64,000 nt of DNA from Streptomyces sp. NBC_00878 (GCF_026341515.1 NZ_JAPEOK010000001.1:8742001-8806000); one strand, 5' to 3'; counted from the first letter of the stretch, positions 41,291 through 50,675 are shown. Numbers and translations: made by a program. Notes: generated by a model not told the origin, from the sequence alone.

Positions 41291-42946
41291 ATGGCGTACG
41301 ACGCAGATGTGATCGTGATCGGGGCGGGCCTCGCAGGGCTCGCGGCGACCGCGGAGCTCGTCGACGCAGGGCGCAAGGTGATCCTTCTCGACCAGGAGCC
41401 GGAGCAGTCGATCGGCGGCCAGGCGCACTGGTCGTTCGGCGGGCTCTTCTTCGTGGACTCGCCCGAGCAGCGCCGGATGCGAATCAAGGACAGTCACGCG
41501 CTGGCCCTCCAGGACTGGATGGGCACCGCGGGCTTCGACCGTCCGGAGGACCACTGGCCCCGGAAGTGGGCCGAGGCGTACGTCGACTTCGCGGCCGGGG
41601 AGAAGCGGTCCTGGCTGCACAAGCAGGGGGTGCGTTGGTTCCCCGTGGTGGGCTGGGCCGAGCGTGGCGGTTATGACGCCAGTGGGCATGGGAACTCCGT
41701 GCCCCGGTTCCACATCACGTGGGGTACGGGGCCTGGGCTTGTCGCACCTTTTGAGCGGCGGGTGCGGGCGGGGGTTGCCCGTGGCCTCGTCCAGCTCAAG
41801 TTCCGGCATCGGGTCACCGGGCTGTCGCGGAGCGCGGGTGACATCGACACCGTGAGCGGTGAGGTACTGGAGCCCTCGGACATCCAGCGGGGCCAGGCCA
41901 GCGGCCGTGCCGTCACCGGGGCCTTCGAGTTCCGGGCTCAGGCCGTGATCGTCACGTCGGGTGGCATCGGCGGCAATCACGATCTCGTGCGTGCCAACTG
42001 GCCCGAGCGGCTCGGCAGCCCGCCCGAGCGGATGATCTCCGGGGTGCCTGCCCATGTCGATGGCGAGATGCTCGCGATCACCGAGGGCGCGGGCGCGCGT
42101 CTCATCAATCGCGACCGCATGTGGCACTACACCGAGGGCATCCAGAACTGGAACCCCATCTGGGAGAAGCACGGTATCCGCATCCTGCCCGGGCCGTCGT
42201 CGCTGTGGCTGGACGCCCGGGGTAACCGGCTGCCCGTCCCGCTTTTCCCCGGCTTCGACACCCTCGGCACGCTCGAGCACATCATGAAGACCGGGTACGA
42301 CTACACGTGGTTCGTGCTCGACCAGAAGATCATCGGTAAGGAGTTCGCGCTCTCGGGTTCGGAGCAGAACCCCGATCTGACGGGCAAGTCCGTCAAGGGT
42401 GTGTTCCAGCGGGCGCGGGCCGATGTGCCGGGGCCGGTGCAGGCGTTCATGGACAAGGGCGTCGATTTTGTAGTGGAGAAGGATCTTGGTGCGCTGGTGC
42501 GGGGCATGAACGCGCTCACCAAGGAGCCGCTCATCGACGAGGCGGCGCTGCGGCAGCAGATCACCGCGCGGGATCGGGAGATCGCCAACCCGTTCACCAA
42601 GGACCTCCAGGTCACCGCGATCCGCGGGGCCCGCGCCTATCTCGGCGACAAGCTGATCCGTACGGCCACCCCGCACCGCATCCTCGACCCCAAGGCCGGG
42701 CCCCTCATCGCCGTACGGCTCAACATCCTGACCCGCAAGACGCTCGGCGGTCTGGAGACCGACCTCGCGTCCCGGGTGCTCACCGAGGGCGGCGACCCGC
42801 TGTCCGGGGTGTACGCGGCGGGGGAGGCGGCCGGGTTCGGCGGCGGCGGAGTACATGGATACCGGTCCCTGGAAGGGACGTTCCTCGGTGGCTGCCTGTT
42901 CTCGGGGCGTGCGGCGGGGCGGGCGGCGGCGAAGGCCGTCAGCTGA
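41291..42946 (+). CDS. FAD-binding dehydrogenase
   Basis: A 551-residue flavoprotein. The FAD motif is VIVIGAGLAGLAATAELVDA (GxGxxG, residues 8-27), and later segments (GGQAHWSFGGLFFVDS, VIVTSGGIGGNHDLVRANWP, YAAGEAAGFGGGGVHGYRSL) match the fumarate reductase/3-ketosteroid delta-1-dehydrogenase class, particularly the large group of actinomycete FAD-binding dehydrogenases. GAGGAGG precedes ATG 41291. It might introduce a double bond in a cyclic or acyl ketone; the TetR operator motif upstream links it tentatively to the acyl-CoA cluster. Confidence 0.9.
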   Translation: MAYDADVIVIGAGLAGLAATAELVDAGRKVILLDQEPEQSIGGQAHWSFGGLFFVDSPEQRRMRIKDSHALALQDWMGTAGFDRPEDHWPRKWAEAYVDFAAGEKRSWLHKQGVRWFPVVGWAERGGYDASGHGNSVPRFHITWGTGPGLVAPFERRVRAGVARGLVQLKFRHRVTGLSRSAGDIDTVSGEVLEPSDIQRGQASGRAVTGAFEFRAQAVIVTSGGIGGNHDLVRANWPERLGSPPERMISGVPAHVDGEMLAITEGAGARLINRDRMWHYTEGIQNWNPIWEKHGIRILPGPSSLWLDARGNRLPVPLFPGFDTLGTLEHIMKTGYDYTWFVLDQKIIGKEFALSGSEQNPDLTGKSVKGVFQRARADVPGPVQAFMDKGVDFVVEKDLGALVRGMNALTKEPLIDEAALRQQITARDREIANPFTKDLQVTAIRGARAYLGDKLIRTATPHRILDPKAGPLIAVRLNILTRKTLGGLETDLASRVLTEGGDPLSGVYAAGEAAGFGGGGVHGYRSLEGTFLGGCLFSGRAAGRAAAKAVS

Positions 42947-43147
42947 CGGTCCGGGTGGTGGCGGGCCCACCCGAGAGCCCTCGACGGGTCGTTGATGCGT
43001 GTAAAGCAACGGCCGGGCTTGACGTGAACCATTGGCTGGGGGTTTTCTGTCCGTAATCAGGCCCTGACGGACTTCAATCACCGGTGAATGTCAACCGGTT
43101 GCACAAAATGCCCACTGAAAAACCGCGTCGTGTGAGGAAGTTCCGCG

Positions 43148-44098
43148 GTGTCCCCACCCCCGCCACCCCTGGGTCGCGGCCGCAAGCGCGCGGCCCAGGC
43201 ATTCGACGCCGCGCTCGACGACGCCGAACTCGTCGCTGCCCGTGCCGCGTTGGCCCAGGGGCGGTGGACGGCCGTACGCGGCCTGCTCGTCGCGACCGGC
43301 GACGACTGGGACCGCCGCGGGCATCGCGTCACCGCTCTCGCGCAGGAGACGAGTACGTTCGCCTGGGCCAGTGACTGGCTGGTCGCCGAGCCCGAGTCCG
43401 GCGATGCCTCCGTGCTGCTCGCCCTTGCCTCCGTGCAGCGTGCCCTGAACGGCAAGGACAAGCCCGACCGGGCGCGCGAGGCCTGCCGTACCGCCGCCGC
43501 GCTGCTGCCCGCCGACCCCACGCCCTGGCTCGGGCTGCTGATGCTGGAGCGCGTGCTCGGCGTCGAGCAGGACGTGGTCCAGCTCTTCGACGAGGTGCGT
43601 CACCGGTACCCCGACCATCACCACGCCCACCATCTGATGGTCGCGCGGCTCGCCGAGCGGCGGCCGGAGGCCGGGCAGGACCCGCTGCACGAGGTCTACG
43701 ACTTCGCGACCTGGTCGGCCGAACAGGCCCCCGCCGACTCGCCGTTGGCCATCCTCCCCGTCGTCGCCCATGCCGAGCGCTATCGCGTCCTGGCCGCCGC
43801 GGGCGCTGAGCCCGCCGACCCCGTGGCCTCCGGACACTGGGTGGGCCGACGGGCCCGCCAGGTGATGAAGGCGGCCTTCGACTGGTGGCTGGAGTGGGAG
43901 CGCGACGACCATCCGCGCAGCCAGATCGACCTCAACTTCCTTGCCCACGCCAAGTTCTGCGAGGGCCGGGGCGCCGAAGCGGCCGCGCTCTTCCACCGCA
44001 TCGGACCGCACGCCACCCCGGTGCCGTGGTCGTACCCCGACCGTGACCCGCACAAAGCCTTCCGTGCCGCGCGCGACAGTGTGCTCGGCGCGGTCTGA
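43148..44098 (+). CDS. TPR-like protein of unknown function
   Basis: A 316-residue helical protein with repeated 34-residue-like units (ALASVQRALNGKDKPDRARE, LMLERVLGVEQDVVQLFDEV). No signal peptide or membrane helix. GTG 43148 follows GAGGAAG. The gap before it (42947-43147) has two ACCGGT boxes, at 43080-43085 and 43094-43099. It lies 35 bp before the APC permease and may be co-transcribed. Function unknown. Confidence 0.75.
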   Translation: MSPPPPPLGRGRKRAAQAFDAALDDAELVAARAALAQGRWTAVRGLLVATGDDWDRRGHRVTALAQETSTFAWASDWLVAEPESGDASVLLALASVQRALNGKDKPDRAREACRTAAALLPADPTPWLGLLMLERVLGVEQDVVQLFDEVRHRYPDHHHAHHLMVARLAERRPEAGQDPLHEVYDFATWSAEQAPADSPLAILPVVAHAERYRVLAAAGAEPADPVASGHWVGRRARQVMKAAFDWWLEWERDDHPRSQIDLNFLAHAKFCEGRGAEAAALFHRIGPHATPVPWSYPDRDPHKAFRAARDSVLGAV

Positions 44099-44133
44099 AC
44101 GACACCCCGGCAATCCGAAAGGACATCCCCGCC

Positions 44134-45705
44134 ATGACGACGGGCCGTTCGAATACCTCGAGTGCGACGAGCACGAGCAGACAGACCGCCGCCGACAGCG
44201 GCATCAGCACCTTCAAGGGCCAGGACCGGGCCCTGCGCTCCGACCGCCTCGGTACGGGGGGCCTGCTGCTCTCCGTCCTTGCGGCCACCGCCCCGCTCAT
44301 GGTGGTCGCCGGTGTCATGCCCACCACATTCGCGGTGATGGGCATCGTCGGCCAGCCGTTGCTCTTCGTCCTCCTCGGCATCGTGCTCGTCCTCTTCAGC
44401 GTCGGGTACGCCGAGATGAGCCGCCACGTCCACAACGCGGGCGCCTTCTACGCGTACATCTCCCGAGGCCTCGGCGGCACCGCGGGCTCGGGCGCCGCGG
44501 CGGTCGCGCTCGTCGCGTACAGCGCGCTGCAGATCGGCATCTACGGCATCTTCGGCTTCGAGGTGTCCGGCCTGTGCGCCACCTACCTCGACACCGAAGT
44601 CGCCTGGTGGATACCGGCGTTGGCGGCGGCGCTGGCCGTCGGCGGGCTCGGCTGGCTGAAGATCGACGTGAACGCGCGCGTGCTCGGTGTGCTGCTGGTC
44701 ATCGAGGTCGCGCTCGTCGTCATCTTCGACATCGCGGCCGTCGCCGACCCCGCCAAGGAGGGCCTGTCGCTGCACGCCTTCAACCCCGACACCCTCACCG
44801 GCGCGGGCGTCAGCACCGCGCTGTGCTTCTGCATCGCCGCCTTCACCGGCTTCGAACAGGCCCCGGTGTACGCGGAGGAGACCAGCCGCCCGCACGTCCT
44901 GGTCCCGCGCGTGATGTTCCTCGCGATCGGCTTCGTCGCCGTCTTCTTCGCGATCAGCTCCTGGGCGCTGACCGTCGCCGCCGGGCCCGCGGGAATCGTG
45001 GGCGCCGCACAGAAGCAGAGCGCGGGGCTGCTGTTCTTCCTCACCGAGGAGCGGCTCGGCGGGACGTTCACGGACGTGCTCCATGTGCTGTTCGTGACCG
45101 GCATGTTCGCGGCGCTGCTCAGCTTCCACAACGTCGTGGCGCGGTACGCCTTCGCCATGGGCCGGGAGGGCCTGCTGCCCTCCGTCTTCGGCCGGACCAC
45201 GGGCGCCAGCGGCGCGCCGGGCACGGGATCCCTGCTGCAGACGGTCATCGCCGTGGTGGTCGTCGCCGCGTTCGCCGTCGCCGACGACAAGCCGACCGGC
45301 GACCCGACCGCGCCCGTGCTGCAGCTGTTCACCTGGATGGGCAACATCGGCGCCCTCGGCGTCACCCTGCTGATGGCCGTGGCCTCGCTCTCCGTCGTCG
45401 TGTTCTTCACCCGCCGGGGCGCCGCGGGGGCCCAGGCCTGGCGCCTCGCGGCCTCGGTGGCCGCCGGTGTCTCGCTGCTCGTCATCGCCGGCTACACCGT
45501 CAAGGACTTCGACGTCCTCGTGGGCGCGGGCCCCGACTCCTCGCTGAGCTGGGTGCTGCCCGGCATCATCGTGCTGGCCGCCGTGACGGGCGTCCTCCAG
45601 GGCCTCTTCCTGCGCGCCCGCAAGCCCGAGGCGCACGCCAGGATCGGGCTCGGCAACGAGGCGTTCCAGCTGGAGAAGGCGGCCGAGGCCGACGCCGACG
45701 CGTGA
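44134..45705 (+). CDS. APC-family amino-acid permease
   Basis: A 523-residue permease with about 12 helices, e.g. LLLSVLAATAPLMVVAGVMP, LLFVLLGIVLVLFSVGYAEM and AFTGFEQAPVYAEETSRPH. The motif GAFYAYISRGLGG resembles the APC helix-3 region. A hydrophilic N-terminal extension (residues 1-40) precedes the first helix. Substrate is probably an amino acid or amine. Downstream sequence has a CCGTAA/TTACGG dyad at 45743-45761. Confidence 0.9.
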   Translation: MTTGRSNTSSATSTSRQTAADSGISTFKGQDRALRSDRLGTGGLLLSVLAATAPLMVVAGVMPTTFAVMGIVGQPLLFVLLGIVLVLFSVGYAEMSRHVHNAGAFYAYISRGLGGTAGSGAAAVALVAYSALQIGIYGIFGFEVSGLCATYLDTEVAWWIPALAAALAVGGLGWLKIDVNARVLGVLLVIEVALVVIFDIAAVADPAKEGLSLHAFNPDTLTGAGVSTALCFCIAAFTGFEQAPVYAEETSRPHVLVPRVMFLAIGFVAVFFAISSWALTVAAGPAGIVGAAQKQSAGLLFFLTEERLGGTFTDVLHVLFVTGMFAALLSFHNVVARYAFAMGREGLLPSVFGRTTGASGAPGTGSLLQTVIAVVVVAAFAVADDKPTGDPTAPVLQLFTWMGNIGALGVTLLMAVASLSVVVFFTRRGAAGAQAWRLAASVAAGVSLLVIAGYTVKDFDVLVGAGPDSSLSWVLPGIIVLAAVTGVLQGLFLRARKPEAHARIGLGNEAFQLEKAAEADADA

Positions 45706-45821
45706 GCGGCCCCTGTCCGCGGGAGCTCCGATTCTGAGTAAGCCGTAAGAAGTGGTTACGGAAGTCTGACGGGCACCCTTGACCTCTGGCCTAAGGGGGC
45801 CGGGGGTGTTCGAATCAATAA

Positions 45822-46559
45822 GTGAACACGGAACAACCGACCGCGTCGGATCCGGAGGGGAGCGGCACCCCTGTGGGGCGGCGGCTCATGCTTGGGATGC
45901 TCGGACTGGGAGCACTGGGCGTGGCCGCCGCCCCCACCCTCCAGCGCGGCCTGGAGTCCTTCCTCGGCGGCGCCGCGGACAAGGACCCGACCGGCCTGAC
46001 CGGCCTCCTCCCCAACGGCGGCGGCTTCCGCTACTACTCGGTCGCCTCGTCCGTCCCGCGCAAGAACGACGACACCTACCGCCTCAAGATCGACGGTCTG
46101 GTCGACCACCCTGCCACGTACACGCTGGCCGACCTGCGCGCGCTGCCGCAGACCCGGATGGTCCGCGACGTCCAGTGCGTCACGGGGTGGAGAGTGCCCG
46201 ACACGCCCTTCGAAGGGGTACGGCTGTCCCAGCTGCTGGATGCGGCGGGGGTGCGGTCCTCTGCCGGGGCCGTGCGGTTCACATGCTTCGACGGTGCGTA
46301 CTCGGAGAGCCTGACCCTGGCCCAGGCCCGCCGCGCCGATGTCCTCGTGGCTCTGCGTATGCAGGACAAGGATCTGAACCACTCCCACGGTGGTCCGGTC
46401 CGTCTCTATGTCGCTCCCATGTACTTCTACAAGTCCGCGAAGTGGCTCTCCGGCATCACCCTCACCTCGGACGTCCGCCCCGGCTACTGGGAGGACCGGG
46501 GGTACGACGTGGACGCGTGGGTCGGCCGATCGAACGGACGGGACGATGACGCGACCTGA
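45822..46559 (+). CDS. Molybdopterin-dependent sulfite oxidase-family subunit
   Basis: A 245-residue protein of the sulfite oxidase/MsrP fold. The Mo-ligand Cys is in RDVQCVTGWRVPDTPFEGVR, followed by LSQLLDAAGV and GGPVRLYVAPMYFYKSAKWL. The N-terminus has an RR pair before a hydrophobic stretch (GRRLMLGMLGLGALGVAAAP), so Tat-type export with a membrane anchor is likely. GTG 45822 lacks a good ribosome site. It overlaps the cytochrome b gene by 14 bp; together they resemble MsrPQ-type systems, in which a molybdo-enzyme receives electrons from a heme membrane partner. Substrate unknown. Confidence 0.87.
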   Translation: MNTEQPTASDPEGSGTPVGRRLMLGMLGLGALGVAAAPTLQRGLESFLGGAADKDPTGLTGLLPNGGGFRYYSVASSVPRKNDDTYRLKIDGLVDHPATYTLADLRALPQTRMVRDVQCVTGWRVPDTPFEGVRLSQLLDAAGVRSSAGAVRFTCFDGAYSESLTLAQARRADVLVALRMQDKDLNHSHGGPVRLYVAPMYFYKSAKWLSGITLTSDVRPGYWEDRGYDVDAWVGRSNGRDDDAT

Positions 46560-47211
46560 GACCGAGGCCCCGGGCGCGCCCGACCGGGCGGCGAACACCG
46601 GGGACCGCTTCGCGAGTGCGGTGCGGGTGCGGCGGTTCTCGCCCGCCGAGCGGTGGGTGCACCGGGCGACGGCGGTGCTGATGGGGCTGTGCGTGGCGAC
46701 CGCGGCCTGTCTCTACCTGCCCGAGTTCGCCGAACTCGTCGGCCGGCGCGAGCTGGTGGTGCGGGTGCACGAGTGGTCGGGGCTGTTGCTGCCGGTGCCC
46801 GTCCTGGCCGGGCTCGTCTCGCGGGCCTTCCGGAAGGACCTGCGGCTGCTCAATCGCTTCGGGGCGCACGATCGGGTGTGGCTGCGGTCGGCGCTGCGGC
46901 GTGACGCCCGGCCCGAGTCCCGGCCGTCCGGGAAGTTCAACGCCGGGCAGAAGGTGTACGCGGCGTGGATCGCCGGGGCGGTTCTGGTCATGCTGGGCAC
47001 GGGGTTGCTGATGTGGTTCACGCATCTTGCCCCGCTCGTGTGGCGTACGAGCGCGACCTTTGTGCATGACTGGCTCGCCCTGACGATTGGCATCGTCCTT
47101 GCGGGGCACATCGGGATGGCCCTGGCCCGTCCGGAGGCTCGGCGGGGGCTCCGGACGGGGGCGGTCAGTCGGGAGTGGGCCGAGCGGGAGCATCCGCTGT
47201 GGCGGCCGTAG
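46546..47211 (+). CDS. Cytochrome b561/b6-type membrane subunit
   Basis: A 221-residue membrane protein with four or more helices and His pairs for heme (RWVHRATAVLMGLCVATAAC, RVHEWSGLLLPVPVLAGLVS, FVHDWLALTIGIVLAGHIGM). It overlaps the preceding molybdo-enzyme gene by 14 bp and is its likely electron-transfer partner. Confidence 0.88.
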   Translation: MTRPETEAPGAPDRAANTGDRFASAVRVRRFSPAERWVHRATAVLMGLCVATAACLYLPEFAELVGRRELVVRVHEWSGLLLPVPVLAGLVSRAFRKDLRLLNRFGAHDRVWLRSALRRDARPESRPSGKFNAGQKVYAAWIAGAVLVMLGTGLLMWFTHLAPLVWRTSATFVHDWLALTIGIVLAGHIGMALARPEARRGLRTGAVSREWAEREHPLWRP

Positions 47212-47249
47212 CCTCCGGCGGTTAGGGAGGGTGACTGTTGCTTGTCGGC

Positions 47250-47366
47250 TGCGGGTTGCCTGTGGCTGGTCGCGCCCCCGATGGGGGCCCCCGCTCGAGC
47301 GAAGCCGAGAGTGGGGAGGAGCCGCAGAATGTCACAGCCACGCGCCCCTGAAGGGGGCGCCCCCTC
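47250..47366. repeat. Dispersed intergenic repeat
   Basis: Shares the segment containing GCTCGAGCGAAGCCGAGAG with 23903-24014, plus GGCTGGTCGCGCCC and GTCACAGCCACGCGCCCC. It lies between convergent genes. Confidence 0.65.
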
Positions 47367-47384
47367 CGGGTGAGTTGGCAGCCG

Positions 47385-48425
47385 TCAGGCGTACTTTTCG
47401 GTCTCCCCGAAGTCCAGCAGCACCTTGCAGGACTCCGCGCGGTTTGCCGCCAGGGTGAAGGCCGATTCCGCGTCGGTGAGGGGGATCACCGCGCTGACCA
47501 GGTTGTCGAAACGTGGCTCCCGGGCCAGGAGGGCGAGTGCGTCGTCGAACTCCTCGTCGAAGCGGAAGGCTCCTCGGAGTTCGATCTCGCGGCTGACGAC
47601 GAGGTTGCCGGCGAAGGGGGACTGGCCCGGAGGCAGCATGCCGAGTTGGACCACGACGCCGCCACGGCGTACGAGGCGGAGGCAGGTGTCGAGGCCCGCG
47701 GCGACGCCCGAGGCCTCGATGGCCGTGTCCACCTCGGAGGGCCAGGCGGGAGAGGACGGGTCGTCCGCCCGTACGGTGTCGTCCGCGCCCGCCGCCACCG
47801 CGTACTCCAGTGCGCGCGGGAGCAGGTCCGTGACCGTGACCCGTGTGGCACCCGCCGCCTTCGCCGCCGCGACGATCAGGCAGCCGATGGGTCCGGCACC
47901 GGTGACGAGGACGTGTTCGCCGGTCACGTCGCCGGCTCGTCGTACCGCGTGCAGTGCGACCGACAGGGGCTCGGCCAACGCCGCCCGGCGGAGGGGAAGT
48001 CCGGCGGGGATTGTTCGCAACTGTTCGGCGGGGACTACCACTTGAGCCGCGAAGCCGCCCTGGACGTGCGGCGAGCGGGCCGCGCTGCCGAGGTAGCGGG
48101 TGTCACGGCACACGTTCCGGCGGCCGTCGGAACACTCCGGGCACACCCCGCAGGGGGTCGCGGGGTGCACGGCGACGGCCGTACCGGGGACGGGACCTGA
48201 CGTGGCGTCACCGTACTGAAGTACCGTCCCGACCACCTCGTGGCCGAGGACCATCGGCTCGCGGAGGCGGAAGTCGCCCACGCCGCCGTGCCGCCAGTAG
48301 TGCAGGTCGGACCCGCACACTCCGCCGTACCGGACGGCGACGAGGGCCTCGCCGGGGCCGGGGGAGGGGACCGGGAGTTCGTCCACGCGCAGGTCGTCCT
48401 GGCCGTGGATCACGCAACCGAGCAT
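47385..48425 (-). CDS. L-idonate 5-dehydrogenase-like enzyme
   Basis: A 346-residue zinc-dependent medium-chain dehydrogenase. Catalytic zinc: YGGVCGSDLHYWRHGG and VLGHEVVGTV; structural zinc: CGVCPECSDGRRNVC; cofactor: VTGAGPIGCLIVAAAKAAGA. It matches the L-idonate 5-dehydrogenase (IdnD) class. It is last in a minus-strand operon with an SDR, GntP and gluconokinase, which fits idonate to 5-keto-gluconate to gluconate conversion. ATG 48425 follows GAAAGGGTG. A 9-bp tandem repeat lies in its leader. Confidence 0.87.
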   Translation of the reverse strand: MLGCVIHGQDDLRVDELPVPSPGPGEALVAVRYGGVCGSDLHYWRHGGVGDFRLREPMVLGHEVVGTVLQYGDATSGPVPGTAVAVHPATPCGVCPECSDGRRNVCRDTRYLGSAARSPHVQGGFAAQVVVPAEQLRTIPAGLPLRRAALAEPLSVALHAVRRAGDVTGEHVLVTGAGPIGCLIVAAAKAAGATRVTVTDLLPRALEYAVAAGADDTVRADDPSSPAWPSEVDTAIEASGVAAGLDTCLRLVRRGGVVVQLGMLPPGQSPFAGNLVVSREIELRGAFRFDEEFDDALALLAREPRFDNLVSAVIPLTDAESAFTLAANRAESCKVLLDFGETEKYA

Positions 48426-48443
48426 CAGTACACACCCTTTCGG

Positions 48444-48497
48444 AGAACTCAGAGAGCTCAGAGGACTCAGAGGACTTAGAGAACTTAGAGAACTTAG
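48444..48497 (-). repeat. 9-bp tandem repeat between the SDR and IdnD genes
   Basis: Six 9-bp units of the form AGRRCTYAG (48444, 48453, 48462, 48471, 48480, 48489). The last includes the SDR stop codon (48494-48496). It forms most of the 68-bp gap before the IdnD start. Confidence 0.88.
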
Positions 48498-49252
48498 AGA
48501 ACGCTGGTCATGCCGCCGTCGACGTACAGCATCTGTCCGCTGACGAAGTCCGCGGCGGGAGAGGCGAGGAACAGCACCCCGCCGATCAGGTCGTCCGTAC
48601 GGCCCCAGCGGCCGGCCGGGGTCCGTCGGCGGACCCAGGCGCTGAACTCCGCGTCGTCGACGAGGGGTTGGGTCAGCTCGGTCTCGATGTAGCCGGGGCC
48701 GAGGCCGTTGACCTGTACCCCGTGCGGTCCCCAGTCGGCGCACATGCCCTTGGTGAGCATCTTCAGCGCGCCCTTGGTGGCGGCGTACGGCGCGATCCCG
48801 GGCCGTACCACCTCGCTCTGCAGGGAGCAGATGTTGACGATCTTGCCGTGGCCGCGCGCGGTCATGCCCCGGGCGGCCTCCCGGCCGACGAGGAAGGCGC
48901 TGGTGAGGTTGGTGTCGAGGATGCGGTGCCAGTCGGCGTCCGTGAACTCCAGGAGCGGAGCCCGCAGTTGCATCCCGGCGTTGTTGACGAGGATGTCCAG
49001 CGGGCCCACCCGCGCCTCGACGTCGGCTATTCCGGCGGCCACCGACGGGCCGTCCGTGACGTCGAAGGCGGCCGTGTGGACCTCGCCGGGCAGTTCCGCG
49101 GCGGCCTTGGTGAGCCGGTCGGTGTCGCGGCCGTTCAGGACCACGGTGCAGCCGGCCTCCGCGAGGCCCCGGGCCAGTGCGAGGCCGATGCCGCGGCTGG
49201 AACCGGTGACCAGCGCCGTCCGGCCGCTGATGTCGAAGAGAGGGTGAGTCAT
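48494..49252 (-). CDS. SDR-family gluconate 5-dehydrogenase-like enzyme
   Basis: A 252-residue SDR. TGSSRGIGLALARGL (cofactor), NNAGM, Ser in ICSLQSEVV and YAATKGALKML (YxxxK) are present; DGGMTSVL ends it. The gluconate 5-dehydrogenase (IdnO) class fits the neighbours. It lies 25 bp downstream of gntP on the same strand and 68 bp before the IdnD gene. Stop codon within a 9-bp repeat. Confidence 0.9.
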   Translation of the reverse strand: MTHPLFDISGRTALVTGSSRGIGLALARGLAEAGCTVVLNGRDTDRLTKAAAELPGEVHTAAFDVTDGPSVAAGIADVEARVGPLDILVNNAGMQLRAPLLEFTDADWHRILDTNLTSAFLVGREAARGMTARGHGKIVNICSLQSEVVRPGIAPYAATKGALKMLTKGMCADWGPHGVQVNGLGPGYIETELTQPLVDDAEFSAWVRRRTPAGRWGRTDDLIGGVLFLASPAADFVSGQMLYVDGGMTSVL

Positions 49253-49277
49253 CGTCGTACTACTCCCGGGGAACGAG

Positions 49278-50675
49278 CTAGATCACTAGGGACAGGAGGA
49301 GGACCAGAGCGCCGGCGACCACCGAAATGATGGTCTCCATGACCGACCAGGTCTTGATCGTCTGGCCGACGCTGAGGCCGAAGTACTCCTTGACCAGCCA
49401 GAACCCGGCGTCGTTCACGTGAGAGAAGAACAGTGAACCGGCGCCGATGGCCAGCACGAGCAGCGAGGCGTGCGTGGTCGACATGTCGGCCGCGAGCGGG
49501 GCCACGAGACCGGCTGCCGAGATGGTGGCGACGGTCGCGGAACCGGTCGCGAGCCGGATCGCCACCGCTATCAGCCAGGCGAGCAGCAGCGCGGGTATCG
49601 ACCAGTCCTCGGATATGTCCAGGATCATCTGGCCCACACCGGAGTCGATCAGCGTCTGCTTGAAGCCGCCGCCCGCGCCGACGATCAGCAGGATGCCCGC
49701 GATCGGGGCGAGGGACTTCTCGACGGTCGAGGAGATCCGGTCCTTGGTGAAACCGGCCGCCCGGCCGAGGGTGAAGATGGCGACCAGCACGGCCGCGAGC
49801 AGGGCGATCAGCGGCGAGCCGATCACGTCGAAGACGCGCTGCACCATGTGCGCGGGGTCGTCGATGACGATGTCCACCAGCGCCTTGGCCAGCATCAGCA
49901 CGACCGGCAGCAGCACGGTGGCGAGGGTGACGCCGAAGCCGGGGCGCTTCTCCAGGTCCTCGGAGGCGCGTTGGGGAATCATTTTCTCCGGCGCCGGGAC
50001 GTCCACCCAGCGGGCCGCGTACTTGGAGAAGAGCGGGCCCGCGATGATCACCGTCGGGATGGCGACCAGGATGCCGAGGGCGAGGGTGACACCGAGGTTC
50101 GCCTTGACCGCGTCGATCGCGACCAGCGGGCCGGGGTGCGGCGGGATCAGCCCGTGCATCACGGACAGACCGGCGAGCGCCGGGATGCCGATGCGCATCA
50201 GCGAGTAGTTGCCCCGCTTGGCCACCATCAGGACGACCGGGATCAGCAGCACGATCCCGACCTCGAAGAACAGCGGCAGCCCGATCACCGAGGCGATCAG
50301 CACCATCGCCCACGGCATCGCCCGGCCGCCCGCCTTGGCGAGGATCGTGTCGACGATCTGGTCGGCCCCGCCCGAGTCCGCGAGCAGCTTGCCGAGTATC
50401 GCGCCGAGCGCGATCAGCACGCCCACGCCCGCCACGGTCGAACCGAGACCGGCCGAGAAGCTGGTGATCGCCTTGTCGAGCGGCGCCCCGGCGAAGGCGC
50501 CGAGCGCCAGCGACCCGATGGTCAGCGCGAGGAAGGCATGGAGCTTGAACTTGGTGATGAGCAGGACGATGACGGCGATGCCTGCCAGTACGGCGATGCC
50601 CAGCTGAGCATGGCCCGCCGAGGTGATCGGCTCGACGGGGTCCGCTGCCAGCATCTCGACGCTGAGTCTGGTCAC
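49278..50675 (-). CDS. gntP: Gluconate permease GntP
   Basis: A 465-residue GntP-family carrier for gluconate:proton symport. About 12-14 helices; family motifs GLPLFFEVGIVLLIPVVLMV, MHGLIPPHPGPLVAIDAVKA and SHVNDAGFWLVKEYFGLSV. It is downstream of gluconokinase on the same strand and upstream of the dehydrogenases. The arrangement matches the gluconate operon described in S. coelicolor (regulator, kinase, permease, dehydrogenase). Confidence 0.95.
   Translation of the reverse strand: MTRLSVEMLAADPVEPITSAGHAQLGIAVLAGIAVIVLLITKFKLHAFLALTIGSLALGAFAGAPLDKAITSFSAGLGSTVAGVGVLIALGAILGKLLADSGGADQIVDTILAKAGGRAMPWAMVLIASVIGLPLFFEVGIVLLIPVVLMVAKRGNYSLMRIGIPALAGLSVMHGLIPPHPGPLVAIDAVKANLGVTLALGILVAIPTVIIAGPLFSKYAARWVDVPAPEKMIPQRASEDLEKRPGFGVTLATVLLPVVLMLAKALVDIVIDDPAHMVQRVFDVIGSPLIALLAAVLVAIFTLGRAAGFTKDRISSTVEKSLAPIAGILLIVGAGGGFKQTLIDSGVGQMILDISEDWSIPALLLAWLIAVAIRLATGSATVATISAAGLVAPLAADMSTTHASLLVLAIGAGSLFFSHVNDAGFWLVKEYFGLSVGQTIKTWSVMETIISVVAGALVLLLSLVI

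Noticed and set aside
44134..45705. Prophage interpretation for the CIS region because of sheath and tube genes
   Set aside because: No integrase, terminase, portal or capsid genes are seen, and AAA+ ATPase plus DUF4255 and DUF4157 genes are CIS hallmarks; the genes concerned start at 54672, while this APC region is unrelated.
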